The notes beneath the pieces were generated by a model. The model was not told where the DNA came from. It saw only the letters and a list, made by a program, of their open reading frames with translations, and did no database searches. A stretch of DNA of 64,000 nucleotides from Neorhizobium sp. (GTDB taxonomy: Bacteria > Pseudomonadota > Alphaproteobacteria > Rhizobiales > Rhizobiaceae). The stretch lies in contig JAPWKC010000002.1 in assembly GCA_028283725.1 (NCBI GenBank), forward strand, positions 193,501-257,500, given 5' to 3'. Of the stretch, positions 1-12,491 are shown piece by piece. Within the stretch, counting starts at the first letter, position 1, and every line of letters begins with the position of its first letter. The translations under genes were made by a program, and so were the position numbers.

Positions 1-2
1 CC

Positions 3-1025
3 AGGATCATCCACGTCGTCAGCTGCCATGCCGAAGGCGAGGTCGGTGACGTCATCGTCAGCGGCGTCCTTCCTCCGCCCGGCGACACGCTCTGGGAACA
101 GTCGCGTTTCATCGCCTCGGACGAGACCCTGCGCAATTTCGTCCTCAACGAACCGCGTGGCGGCGTCTTCCGCCACGTCAACCTGCTCGTCCCGCCGAAG
201 GACAAGCGCGCCCAGATGGGCTGGATCATCATGGAGCCGGCCGATACGCCGCCGATGTCCGGCTCCAACTCGATCTGCGTGTCGACCGTGCTATTGGACA
301 GCTGCATCATTCCGATGACCGAACCGGTGACGAAGATGACGCTCGAGGCGCCGGGCGGGCTGGTGGACGTCGTTGCAGATTGCAGCAATGGCAAGGCGGA
401 GCGTATCACCGTGCGCAACGTACCGTCCTTCGCCGACAAGCGCGATGCCGCGCTTGAAGTGGAAGGTCTCGGAACGATCACGGTCGATACCGCCTATGGC
501 GGCGACAGTTTCGTCATCGTCGATGCTGCCAAACTCGGCTTCGCCATCCGCCCGGATGAGGCGCGCGAGATTGCCGAAATGGGGGTAAAGATCACGGCGG
601 CGGCAAATGCCCAGCTCGGTTTCAGCCATCCGGAAAATCCCGAATGGGACCATATCTCCTTTTGCCAGATGGCCGGACCGCTGGAACGCGACGGTAAGCT
701 GCTGAGCGGCGCCAATGCCGTCGTCATCCGCCCCGGCAAGATCGACCGCTCCCCGACCGGCACCGGCTGCTCGGCACGCATGGCCGTGTTGCATGCGCGC
801 GGAGAGATGAGTGATGAAGACCGCTATATTGCAAGGTCTATCATCGGCTCGGAATTCCACTGCAGCATCGATGCAACCACGCGGGTCGGCGCTCTCGACG
901 CGATCTATCCTCTGATTTCAGGCCGTGCCTGGATCACCGGCACGCATCAGTTGATGCTTGACCCTTCGGACCCCTGGCCGGGCGGCTACCGCCTTTCCGA
1001 CACCTGGCCGCGGATCGTGCCCTGA
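3..1025 (+). CDS. Proline racemase family protein (likely hydroxyproline dehydratase/epimerase-like), 5'-partial
   Basis: The open frame enters from the left edge and gives 340 residues, against roughly 330-345 for the family, so only a few N-terminal residues are missing. The family pattern is clear: CHAEGEVGD near the start, [15 protein letters not shown] where racemases have MCGHG, and [14 protein letters not shown] where they have DRSPCGTGTSA. In proline racemases and hydroxyproline epimerases the two motifs carry the two catalytic cysteines. Here they read Ser (codon 258-260) and Thr (codon 756-758). A Thr at the second site is typical of trans-3-hydroxy-L-proline dehydratases, which usually keep the first Cys. 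The exact reaction is therefore open; a cytosolic enzyme acting on proline or hydroxyproline derivatives is the safest statement. Confidence 0.85.
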   Translation, partial: RIIHVVSCHAEGEVGDVIVSGVLPPPGDTLWEQSRFIASDETLRNFVLNEPRGGVFRHVNLLVPPKDKRAQMGWIIMEPADTPPMSGSNSICVSTVLLDSCIIPMTEPVTKMTLEAPGGLVDVVADCSNGKAERITVRNVPSFADKRDAALEVEGLGTITVDTAYGGDSFVIVDAAKLGFAIRPDEAREIAEMGVKITAAANAQLGFSHPENPEWDHISFCQMAGPLERDGKLLSGANAVVIRPGKIDRSPTGTGCSARMAVLHARGEMSDEDRYIARSIIGSEFHCSIDATTRVGALDAIYPLISGRAWITGTHQLMLDPSDPWPGGYRLSDTWPRIVP

Positions 1026-1057
1026 CCGATCGCTAAAAAAGTCGCTACAGGCACACG

Positions 1058-1074
1058 ACCCTGCCACGCAGGGT
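1058..1074. repeat. Short perfect inverted repeat (7-bp arms)
   Basis: ACCCTGC-CAC-GCAGGGT lies 33 bases after the stop of the proline racemase family gene. It could form a small hairpin at the 3' end of that transcript, but no T-run follows, so it is not a convincing intrinsic terminator. The rest of 1026-1213 shows no recognisable element beyond space for the promoter of the glycosyltransferase gene. Confidence 0.35.
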
Positions 1075-1213
1075 GGGGAAAACCTGCAAGGAAACGGCAG
1101 GAATCCAGCCTCGCAACATCCAGAAATGGCATTATGGGCCGAAGAATCGCCAGCAGCGAGCCGTTGACGCACCTTGAAAGGCATCGGTTCGATCAGTCAG
1201 CCATGGAATAGCA

Positions 1214-4428
<3,215 letters not shown>

Positions 4429-4436
4429 GCAACAAC

Positions 4437-7400
4437 TTACTCAGTTGCTGCCGGCCGCCAGGACGGGGCGGTCACATCACGCCGTCGATGCAGCCTGGCA
4501 AGGATCAGGTAGATGATCGGCGTCGTATAGAGCGTCAGAAGCTGCGACACGACGAGCCCGCCGGCAATCGTGATGCCGAGTGGCCGGCGCAGTTCCGAAC
4601 CCGGCCCCGTGGCGATGATCAGCGGGATCGCGCCCATCAGAGCGGCAAGCGTCGTCATCAGGATCGGACGGAAGCGCTTCAGGCAGGCGTCATAGATGGC
4701 GTCTTCTGACGTAAGCCCCCGATCGCGTTCGCCTTGCAGGGCGAAATCAACCATCATGATACCGTTCTTCTTGACGATGCCGATCAAGAGCACGATGCCG
4801 ATAAAGGCGATCACCGTCAGTTCCGTGCCACTCACCCACAGCGCCAGAAGCGCGCCGAGGCCCGCCGATGGCAGGGTCGAGATGATCGTCAGCGGGTGTG
4901 CAAGGCTCTCGTAGAGAATGCCGAGCACGATATAGACGGCGACCAGCGCCGCCAGAAGAAGAAGCGGCTGACTGCTGGTGGACGTGCCGAGATTGGCCGC
5001 GTCGCCGGCAAATTCCGCATGCAGCGTATCGGGTAGATGCATGGCGGCAACCGCCTGCTGGATGGCCACATTGGCCTCTTCGAGCGAACCGTCCAGAACC
5101 GTGTCATAGGAAATCGTCACGGCCGGGAACTGGCCCTGATGGTTGACCGTCAGCGGCGCCAGCGTCCGCTCGATCGAGGTGACGGCCGAAAGCGGCACCA
5201 TCACGCCGTCCGTCCCCGGCACATGCAGCTTTGCAATCTCGGCCGGGTCGCGGGCAAAGTCCTTTTCCGCTTCCAGAACGACGCGGTACTGGTTGCGCTG
5301 GGTATAGATGGTCGAGACCTGCCGCTGCGCGAATGCGTCATTGAGCGCATTGTCGATGGCGCTAATCGACACCCCGAGCCGCGACGCGGCCTGGCGGTCG
5401 ATCTTGACCGTCGCCTGCAACCCGTTTGGCTGGCGATCGGTCGCCACATCCGTCAGCACGGCAAGTTTTCGCAACTCGGCCAGCACTTTCGGTGCCCAGG
5501 TGACGAGTTCCTCGTAATTGTCGTCGTAAAGCGTGAACTGATACTGCGATTGCGACGAACGGGCACCGATACGGATATCGCCCGGCGAAAACAGGAAGCT
5601 GTTGAGGCCAGGAATAGCAGACAGTTCCTTGCGAAGCCGCTCGATAACCTGATCTGTCGGCGGGCGCTCGGAAGCAGGCTTCAGCCCCACCTGCAACTGG
5701 CCTCGATTGACGGAACTGGAAAAACCGCCGCCGCCGACCGAGGAGCCGACACCTGAAACGGCCGGATCGCGCATGACGATATCGCTGGCGCGCCGCTGCA
5801 GGACGACCATGGCGGGGTAGGAAATATCCGTGGAAGCCTCCGTCCCGCCCATGATGAAGCCGGTGTCATCCTGCGGAATGAAACCCTTCGGCACCTTGAC
5901 GAAAAGATAGGCCGTCAGGCCGACACAGGCGAAGATGACGATGACCGCCGCCACCCGGTGATGCAGAACCGCCCGCAGCGTGCGACCGTAAAAACCGGTT
6001 GTCGCCTCAAGCACGCCCTCAACGCTCTTCCCGAACCATCCCGGCCTGCCATGCAGGTCATGCGCGCGCAGCCGGTGGCCGCAGATCATCGGCGTCACCG
6101 TCAGCGAGACGATAGTCGAGACGATGATGGTGAAGGCGAGCGTCAACGAAAATGCCTGGAAGAACCGGCCGATGATGCCGCCCATGAAGAACAGCGGGAT
6201 GAAGGCGGCCAGAAGCGATATGCCGATGGCCAGCACCGTAAAGCCGATCTGGCGCGCGCCCTCCAGCGCCGCCTTCATCGGCTTCATGCCTGCCTCAAGA
6301 TTGGCATAGATATTCTCGATCATCACGATGGCATCGTCGACGACGAAGCCGACGGAGACGGCAAGCGCCATCAGCGATAGATTGTCGATGGAAAGCCCAT
6401 AGACCCACATGGCCGCAAATGTGCCGGCAAGCGACAGCGGCACCGTGATGCCGGCAGCAACCGTCGGGGCCATGCGGCGTAAAAAGACGAAGACGACCGC
6501 CATGACGAGGAAGGCCGTCGCCACCAGCGTCCATTGCATGTCATCGACGCTCGCATGGATCGTCGTCGTCCGGTCGGTCAGTATCGAGACCTCGATGCCG
6601 GACGGGATGAGTTGTTTCAGCTCCGGGATCAGCTGCTTCACGCCATCGACGGTCGCGATGACATTGGCATTGGCTTCCTTGGTGATATTGAGCAGCACGG
6701 CAGGCTTGCCGTTATACCAGGCATCCGACCGGCTGTTGCGCACGCCGGGTTCGACCGTTGCGATATCGGAAAGACGGACGGCAACGCCATTTGCCGTGTG
6801 GACGATGATCCGGCCATAATCCTCCGGCGTCCGCAATTGGCCGTTGACGCCGATCGCATAGGAAAAATCGCTGCCGTCGAACGAGCCTACGGGGCCGAGC
6901 GGTGCGGCATTGACGATGGCGGTACGCACCGTATCGAGCGACAGGCCCATGGCCGCGAGCCGATCGGGATCGAGCCGGACGCGGACGGCCGGCTGATCGG
7001 CACCGCTCGCCGTCACTTCGCCCACGCCATCCACCTGCGAGATACGCTGGACGACGACCGTATCGGCGGCATCGTAGATGGCACTTGCCGAAACATTGTC
7101 CGAGGTCAGCGCCAGAACAAGGACCGGGGCTGCGGCGGGATTGACCTTGCGGAAGGACGGAAGGGTGGGCAGGTCGCCCGGAAGGTCGGTCGCAGCCGCA
7201 TTGAGCGCGGCCTGCACATCCTGGGCGGCGCCATCGATGGTGCGGGAAAGGTCGAATTGCAATGCGATATTCGTGGAGCCGAGCGAACTCGTCGACGTCA
7301 TCTCGGTCACGCCCGCAATCGTGCCAAGGTGGCGCTCGAGCGGTGCGGCAACGCTTGCCGCCATGCTCTGGGGATCCGCACCCGGCCGGCTTGCAGAGAC

Positions 7401-7538
7401 GCGGATCGTCGGCAGATCGACGCTCGGCAGGCTGGAGACCGGCAGAAAGCGATAGGCGACAAGGCCGATCAGCATCAGGCCGATCGCCAGAAGCGTCGTG
7501 CCGATGGGCCTGTTGATGAACGGCCCGGAAGGGTTCAT
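4437..7538 (-). CDS. RND multidrug efflux permease (second subunit, MdtC-like)
   Basis: A 1033-residue inner-membrane RND pump subunit of the hydrophobe/amphiphile efflux family. It has the usual two-fold layout: an N-terminal membrane helix (GTTLLAIGLMLIGLVAYRFLP), a large periplasmic loop with PSVDLPTIRVSASRPGADPQ, a membrane bundle with the proton-relay motif GFVVDDAIVMIEN (about residue 400), a second periplasmic loop and a second bundle. Its ATG overlaps the TGA of the upstream RND gene by four bases. With that gene and the membrane fusion gene it forms an mdtABC-like operon; the two RND proteins probably form a hetero-oligomeric pump. No TolC-type outer membrane gene is present nearby. 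Confidence 0.92.
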   Translation of the reverse strand: MNPSGPFINRPIGTTLLAIGLMLIGLVAYRFLPVSSLPSVDLPTIRVSASRPGADPQSMAASVAAPLERHLGTIAGVTEMTSTSSLGSTNIALQFDLSRTIDGAAQDVQAALNAAATDLPGDLPTLPSFRKVNPAAAPVLVLALTSDNVSASAIYDAADTVVVQRISQVDGVGEVTASGADQPAVRVRLDPDRLAAMGLSLDTVRTAIVNAAPLGPVGSFDGSDFSYAIGVNGQLRTPEDYGRIIVHTANGVAVRLSDIATVEPGVRNSRSDAWYNGKPAVLLNITKEANANVIATVDGVKQLIPELKQLIPSGIEVSILTDRTTTIHASVDDMQWTLVATAFLVMAVVFVFLRRMAPTVAAGITVPLSLAGTFAAMWVYGLSIDNLSLMALAVSVGFVVDDAIVMIENIYANLEAGMKPMKAALEGARQIGFTVLAIGISLLAAFIPLFFMGGIIGRFFQAFSLTLAFTIIVSTIVSLTVTPMICGHRLRAHDLHGRPGWFGKSVEGVLEATTGFYGRTLRAVLHHRVAAVIVIFACVGLTAYLFVKVPKGFIPQDDTGFIMGGTEASTDISYPAMVVLQRRASDIVMRDPAVSGVGSSVGGGGFSSSVNRGQLQVGLKPASERPPTDQVIERLRKELSAIPGLNSFLFSPGDIRIGARSSQSQYQFTLYDDNYEELVTWAPKVLAELRKLAVLTDVATDRQPNGLQATVKIDRQAASRLGVSISAIDNALNDAFAQRQVSTIYTQRNQYRVVLEAEKDFARDPAEIAKLHVPGTDGVMVPLSAVTSIERTLAPLTVNHQGQFPAVTISYDTVLDGSLEEANVAIQQAVAAMHLPDTLHAEFAGDAANLGTSTSSQPLLLLAALVAVYIVLGILYESLAHPLTIISTLPSAGLGALLALWVSGTELTVIAFIGIVLLIGIVKKNGIMMVDFALQGERDRGLTSEDAIYDACLKRFRPILMTTLAALMGAIPLIIATGPGSELRRPLGITIAGGLVVSQLLTLYTTPIIYLILARLHRRRDVTAPSWRPAATE

Positions 7539-10500
7539 GCGCCGACCTCCGGCTCGCCCTCGGCCTTGCTTTCACCGCGCGAAAGACGGGCACGCAGGCG
7601 CTCGAAGCCGAGATAGATCACCGGCGTCGTGTAAAGCGTCAGGAGCTGGCTGACGATGAGGCCGCCGATGATGGTGATGCCAAGCGGGATGCGCAGTTCG
7701 GACCCCGTGCCGGAGGCAAGCGCCAGAGGCAAGGCGCCGAAGAGTGCTGCAAGCGTCGTCATCAGGATCGGCCGGAAGCGCAGGACGGAGGCCTTGAGGA
7801 TCGATTCACGCGGCGAAAGGCCCTCCACGCGCTCCGCTTCCAGCGCGAAATCGATCATCATGATGGCGTTCTTCTTCACGATGCCCATCAGAAGGACGAT
7901 GCCGATCAGCGCGATCAGCGACAGATCCTGACCGAAGAGCATCAGCGCCAGAAGCGCGCCGACACCGGCCGAAGGCAGGGTCGAAAGGATCGTGACGGGA
8001 TGGATGGCGCTCTCATAGAGAAGGCCAAGCACGATATAGATGGTGATGATCGCAGCGAGAATGAGCCAGGGCTCGCCGGCAAGCGAGGATGCAAACTCTT
8101 CCGCGTCGCCGGAATAGGCGCGCTGGATCGACGACGGCATGCCGATCGCATCTTCCGCCGCCGTAATCGACTTGACTGCGTCGCTCAGCGAATAACCGGC
8201 CGAAAGGTCGAAACTGATCGTGACCGCGGGGAACTGCCGGTCGTGACCGATGACCAGCGGCGCGGTGGTGAACCGCACCTTGGAAAATGCCGAGAGCGGG
8301 ATCTGCGTGCCGGATGTGCCGGCGACATAGAGCTTGTCGAGCGAGCGCGGATCGGACTGATAGCGCGGTGCGGCCTCGACGATCACCCGGTACTGGTTCG
8401 ACTGGGCGTAGATGGTAGCGATCTGGCGCTGGCCGAAGGCGTCGTTCAGCATGTCGCTGACGGCCTGCATCGAGACGCCGAGGCGTGACGCCGTATCGCG
8501 GTCGACATCGATGAAGATCCGCCCACCCCCGGTTTCCGCCTCCGACGAAACGTCGATCAGCGCGGGATCGCCGCGCAGCTCGCCCACAAGCGTCTGCGCC
8601 CATCTGGTCACATTGGCGCTATCGGTCCCCGTCAGCGTGTATTGATAGGCGGCGCGGCTGGCACGGGTACTGATATTGATGTCGCGCACGCTCTGGAAGG
8701 TCATGCGGACCCCGGGAATATCCGCGACCTCGCCGCGCAGCCTTTCTATGATCTCGTCCGCCGACGAGGCCCGGTCGTCGCGCGGCTTCAGGACGAGCGT
8801 CAAGGTCCCGGTATTGAGCGTCAGGTTGCTGGCGCTCGCGCCGACCACGGTCACGACGCCCGCCACATCCACATCCTGCCGCAGGCGGCCGGTGACGATG
8901 CTTTGCGTCCTGCGCATGGCATCGAAGGAGGTCGTCGGCTCCGTCTCGAAGACGGCGGTGATCAGCCCGCTATCCTGCGCCGGCAAAAAGCCTTTGGGAA
9001 TGACGATATAAAGGGCGATCGTGGCTGCGAGCGTCACGACCGTGACGCCGAGCATCAGCACCACGCGATCCACCACCCAGACGAGGCTGCGGCGATAGGC
9101 TTCGATCACCCGATCCATCGCCCGGTCGGCAAAGGCCATCGGCCCGCGACGGGCGTGGCGCGGCTGGCGCAGGATGCGCGCCGCCATCATCGGCGTCAGC
9201 GTCAGCGAAATGATGGCGGAAACGACGACGGCGATCGTCAGCGTCAGCGCAAACTCGCGGAACATGCGCCCGACAATGCCCGACATGAACAGAAGCGGGA
9301 TGAACACCGCCACCAGCGAGACGGTGAGCGAAATAATGGTAAAGCCGATCTCGCCGGCGCCCTTATAGGCGGCCGCCATCGGGCTTTCGCCCTCCTCGAT
9401 ATGGCGGGCGATATTCTCGATCATCACGATCGCATCGTCGACGACGAAACCGGTGCCTATCGTCAGCGCCATCAGCGACAGGTTATCGAGGCTGAAGCCG
9501 CAGAACCACATGACGCCGAACGTGGCGACAAGCGACAGGGGCAATGCGACGGCTGCGATGATCGTCGCCGAAATTGTCCTGAGGAAAATGAAGACGACGA
9601 GGATGACGAGCGCGATCGAGATCGCCAGCGTCCATTGCACATCGTGGATCGAGGCGCGGATACTGTCCGTGCGGTCGTTGACGATATCGAGCGACACGCC
9701 GGCCGGCAGGCCCTGCTTGAGACGCGGCAGCTGCGCCAGAACATCGGCGACGGTGGTGATGACATTGGCGCCGGGCTGGCGCATGACGTCGAGAATGACG
9801 GCGGGCTCGCCCTGATACCAGGCACCGACGCGGTCATTCTCCAGCCCCTCCACAACCTCTGCCACATCGCGCAGATAGACGGGCGCGCTGTTGCGATAGG
9901 CGATCACGATAGACTTATAGGCCTGCGGGTCGATGATCTGGTCGTTTGCGGCAAGCGTGAAGGACTGATGCGTACCATCGATGGCGCCCTTGGCTCCGGC
10001 GACGCTGGCATTGGTGATCGCCGTGCGCAGGTCTTCGAGACCGAGCCCATAAGAGGCAAGGCGCGAAATATCCGCCTGGATGCGGATCGCCGGTTTCACG
10101 CCGCCCTGGATCGTGACATTGCCGACGCCGCTCACCTGGCTCAGCCGCTGCGCCATCAGCGTATCGGCAAAATCGCTGAGCTCGCGGATCGTATGGGTAC
10201 CGGAGCGCAAGGCCAGCGTCACGACCGGCGTATCGGCCGGGTTCACCTTGGCGTAGGTGGGCGGATAAGGCAGCGTGCGCGGCAGGGTGGAACCCGCGGC
10301 ATTGATTGCCGCCTGCACATCCTGTGCGGCGCCATCGATATCGCGGCCAAGCTCGAATTGCAGGGTGATCTGGCTGATGCCGAAGGCGCTCGACGACGTC
10401 ATCGAGGCCAGTGACGGGATCTGGCCAAGCGGCCTTTCCAGCGGTGCCGTCACCAGAGCCGCCATCGTATCCGGATCGGCCCCCGGCAATTGCGTCGTCA

Positions 10501-10639
10501 CCCGGATTGTCGGAAAATCCACCTGCGGCAACGGCGCGACGGGCAGATTGAGATAGCCGAGAATGCCGCCGAGCAGGATGGCGATCCCCAGAAGCGAGGT
10601 CGCGATCGGCCGGCGGATGAAGAGCGACGACGTGTTCAC
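7535..10639 (-). CDS. RND multidrug efflux permease (first subunit, MdtB-like)
   Basis: A 1034-residue RND transporter with the same architecture as its downstream partner: FIRRPIATSLLGIAILLGG at the N-terminus, QVDFPTIRVTTQLPGADPD, TGFVVDDAIVMIENIARHIEEG carrying the intramembrane Asp pair (about residue 400), and a C-terminal bundle ending in a charged tail. It starts inside the stop of the fusion-protein gene and overlaps the next RND gene, so all three genes are translationally coupled. Two different RND subunits in tandem behind one fusion protein is the MdtABC arrangement (bile salts, novobiocin and similar compounds in enterobacteria). The substrates here are unknown. Confidence 0.92.
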   Translation of the reverse strand: MNTSSLFIRRPIATSLLGIAILLGGILGYLNLPVAPLPQVDFPTIRVTTQLPGADPDTMAALVTAPLERPLGQIPSLASMTSSSAFGISQITLQFELGRDIDGAAQDVQAAINAAGSTLPRTLPYPPTYAKVNPADTPVVTLALRSGTHTIRELSDFADTLMAQRLSQVSGVGNVTIQGGVKPAIRIQADISRLASYGLGLEDLRTAITNASVAGAKGAIDGTHQSFTLAANDQIIDPQAYKSIVIAYRNSAPVYLRDVAEVVEGLENDRVGAWYQGEPAVILDVMRQPGANVITTVADVLAQLPRLKQGLPAGVSLDIVNDRTDSIRASIHDVQWTLAISIALVILVVFIFLRTISATIIAAVALPLSLVATFGVMWFCGFSLDNLSLMALTIGTGFVVDDAIVMIENIARHIEEGESPMAAAYKGAGEIGFTIISLTVSLVAVFIPLLFMSGIVGRMFREFALTLTIAVVVSAIISLTLTPMMAARILRQPRHARRGPMAFADRAMDRVIEAYRRSLVWVVDRVVLMLGVTVVTLAATIALYIVIPKGFLPAQDSGLITAVFETEPTTSFDAMRRTQSIVTGRLRQDVDVAGVVTVVGASASNLTLNTGTLTLVLKPRDDRASSADEIIERLRGEVADIPGVRMTFQSVRDINISTRASRAAYQYTLTGTDSANVTRWAQTLVGELRGDPALIDVSSEAETGGGRIFIDVDRDTASRLGVSMQAVSDMLNDAFGQRQIATIYAQSNQYRVIVEAAPRYQSDPRSLDKLYVAGTSGTQIPLSAFSKVRFTTAPLVIGHDRQFPAVTISFDLSAGYSLSDAVKSITAAEDAIGMPSSIQRAYSGDAEEFASSLAGEPWLILAAIITIYIVLGLLYESAIHPVTILSTLPSAGVGALLALMLFGQDLSLIALIGIVLLMGIVKKNAIMMIDFALEAERVEGLSPRESILKASVLRFRPILMTTLAALFGALPLALASGTGSELRIPLGITIIGGLIVSQLLTLYTTPVIYLGFERLRARLSRGESKAEGEPEVGA

Positions 10640-12024
10640 GGCGACGCGCCTCCCGCCGCCGCAGGGGCATTGCTTGTGGCGGGAGAAGAGCCGCCCTGAG
10701 GCTGGCCGGAGCCGGTACCGCCATCGCCATTCTGCGGGCGCCGGTGGCTGCCGTTATGAGCGGCATTCGGGCTTGCATCTGCCGCGGCTGCCGCTCCCTG
10801 CGGCTGCGCCGGAGAGGAGACCGTGACCTTTGCACCGTCCTGCAAACGGGCAAAACCTGTGGTGACAACCTTGTCGCCGGCCGCAGCACCATCATCGATG
10901 ATCGCCCTCACGTCATCCTGCTGCGCCACTTTCACCTTGCGCATCGCAACCGTGCTGTCTGCCGTCACGACGTAGACGAATGTCCCGTCCGGACCACGCT
11001 GGACAGCCGCCGTGGGGATGACGAGCACATCCTTCAGCGTTTCGACGAGCAGCCGCGCATTGACGAAGGCGCCCGGCCAGAGCGCCAGTTTCTCATTGGG
11101 GAAATCCGCCTTCAGCTTCACGGTACCAGTCGTCGCATCCACCTGGTTGTCCACGACGGCGAGATGGCCGTCATCGATGACCACGTTATCGGCACCGGTG
11201 ATTGCCTGAACCGACAGGACGCCGAGGCCCATGGCCGCGTTGATGCGGCCGAGCTGCTGCTGGGGAATGGAGAAAAGAACCGAGATCGGCCGGATCTGCG
11301 ACAGCGTGACGATACCGGTACTATCCGACGGCCCGACGATATTGCCGACATCGACATTGCGGATGCCGGTACGCCCGTCGATCGGCGCCTTGATGGTCGT
11401 ATAGTCGAGGGAGGCGCGGGCGCTGTCGATCGCCGCCTGATCGGACTGGATCGTCGCACGATACTGCGCCACCTGGGAACGCGCGGTATCGACCTGTTGC
11501 TGCGTGCCGGAACTGGATTGCAGCAATTTCTGATAGCGATCGAGATCGAGTTCGGCATTGTGCAGCAGCGCCTGGTCCTGCGCGATCTTGCCGAGCGCCT
11601 GTTCGAGCGTGGCGCGATAGACGGCATCATCGATACGGGCGAGAACGTCGCCCTTTCTGACGTCCTGCCCCTCGGTGAAATTGATAGCCACCAGCTTGCC
11701 GCTGACTTCGGGTCTGACCGTGACAGAATTCAGCGGCTTCACCGAACCGACACCGTCGATATAGACCGGGACGTTCTCCGTTTTCACCTCTGCGACGAGA
11801 ACCGGCGTCGGGATCTGGCCCGCGCCCTGCCGCTGGCCGCGCCGCCCATTGCCACGGCGCCCGGCCGTCGGCTCGACTGTCGCCGTCGAGGGCGAGGCGC
11901 TCTTATCGGCCAGTCCGAGCATGACCTCGACGTCGGGCAACCACCGATCGCGCGTTGCATAGGCACTGCCGGCAATCACCACCACGGCTACAACCGGCAC
12001 CCAGATCCAACGCCTCACCGCCAT
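10636..12024 (-). CDS. Periplasmic adaptor (membrane fusion) protein of RND efflux system, MdtA-like
   Basis: A 462-residue HlyD/AcrA-type protein. An N-terminal hydrophobic segment (WVPVVAVVVIAGSAYA, about residues 7-22) anchors or exports it. Then come a lipoyl half-motif (VTVRPEVSGKLVAINFTEGQDVRKGDVLARID), a helical hairpin, a second lipoyl half around ASLDYTTIKAPIDGRTGIRNVDVG, a beta-barrel region, and VLVIPTAAVQRGPDGTFVYVV in the membrane-proximal domain. The last 60 or so residues are rich in Ala, Gly, Pro and Ser and look disordered. It is the first gene of the operon and would link the RND pair to an outer membrane channel encoded elsewhere. Confidence 0.92.
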   Translation of the reverse strand: MAVRRWIWVPVVAVVVIAGSAYATRDRWLPDVEVMLGLADKSASPSTATVEPTAGRRGNGRRGQRQGAGQIPTPVLVAEVKTENVPVYIDGVGSVKPLNSVTVRPEVSGKLVAINFTEGQDVRKGDVLARIDDAVYRATLEQALGKIAQDQALLHNAELDLDRYQKLLQSSSGTQQQVDTARSQVAQYRATIQSDQAAIDSARASLDYTTIKAPIDGRTGIRNVDVGNIVGPSDSTGIVTLSQIRPISVLFSIPQQQLGRINAAMGLGVLSVQAITGADNVVIDDGHLAVVDNQVDATTGTVKLKADFPNEKLALWPGAFVNARLLVETLKDVLVIPTAAVQRGPDGTFVYVVTADSTVAMRKVKVAQQDDVRAIIDDGAAAGDKVVTTGFARLQDGAKVTVSSPAQPQGAAAAADASPNAAHNGSHRRPQNGDGGTGSGQPQGGSSPATSNAPAAAGGASP

Positions 12025-12140
12025 GCTCTCTCAACTCCCTGAACTTCCGCTGGCATAAGGGATTACCCGTGTTGCATTACAGAAGGAAGCAGGATCGCGC
12101 AGGTTGCGCGTTACAAATTGGAAAGTTTGAAGCCAAAGGA

Positions 12141-12338
12141 TCATTGAACCCTGTGGCACCGGGATATCGCGCAACCATGGCTGTCTACCTGCAACGGCGG
12201 CTCGTTATTCTCATCGGGGTTTGGCAATGGCGCCTCATCCGGCAGGCGGTCCGGTTCCGGTTCGGTAATCGGCGGCACCGGCGGCATCGGCACGGGCGGA
12301 ATCGGTGCCGGTACGGGCTGTATCGGATCCTGGGCCAT
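12141..12338 (-). CDS. Small proline-rich protein of unknown function, probable stress gene
   Basis: A 65-residue acidic, proline-rich peptide (QPVPAPIPPVPMPPVPP, then repeated PEP/PDE stretches). I recognise no domain. The ATG at 12338 is preferred over an upstream ATG at 12386 because AGGAAAG lies about 10 bases before it. Its promoter region contains, on this strand, GGAAC-N17-GTT (12398 to 12374), the consensus of the general stress sigma factor EcfG/RpoE2. The composition suggests an unstructured protein; the C-terminal dozen residues, with two cysteines, differ in character. It lies between the efflux operon and the divergent small gene at 12492. Confidence 0.55.
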   Translation of the reverse strand: MAQDPIQPVPAPIPPVPMPPVPPITEPEPDRLPDEAPLPNPDENNEPPLQVDSHGCAISRCHRVQ

Positions 12339-12371
12339 GAAATTCTGTCTTTCCTCATTGATCACAGGAGA

Positions 12372-12398
12372 GGAACACACGGGCACGGGTGATGTTCC
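12372..12398. promoter_or_regulatory. Symmetric EcfG/RpoE2-type promoter (GGAAC-N17-GTTCC)
   Basis: GGAAC at 12372-12376 and GTTCC at 12394-12398 are separated by exactly 17 bases. Because the ends are complementary, each strand reads GGAAC-N17-GTT, the published consensus for alphaproteobacterial EcfG-type sigma factors. On the minus strand it is well placed for the proline-rich gene (start 12338). On the plus strand it lies about 95 bases before the gene at 12492. Confidence 0.6.
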
Positions 12399-12423
12399 GC
12401 ATCAGCAACGGATCGATTTGTCG

Positions 12424-12448
12424 GGAACACAAAACCCCACACATGGTT
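12424..12448 (+). promoter_or_regulatory. EcfG/RpoE2-type promoter for the 12492 gene
   Basis: GGAAC at 12424-12428, a 17-base spacer and GTT at 12446-12448 match the general stress sigma consensus. The expected transcription start would be about 8 bases further on, giving a leader of about 35 bases before the ATG at 12492. Confidence 0.6.
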
Positions 12449-12491
12449 ATCTTCTTCAAAGCCTCTCCCAAATCCGAAAAGGATAAGAAAC

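Noticed and set aside
8642..10414. 590-residue open frame on the plus strand opposite the RND pump gene
   Set aside because: Antisense shadow of a well-supported RND permease; low-complexity Arg/Asp/Gly content and no ribosome site.
4437..10639. Tandem RND genes considered as a recent duplication or repeat
   Set aside because: The proteins are clearly divergent paralogues as in MdtB/MdtC; there are no long identical DNA stretches.
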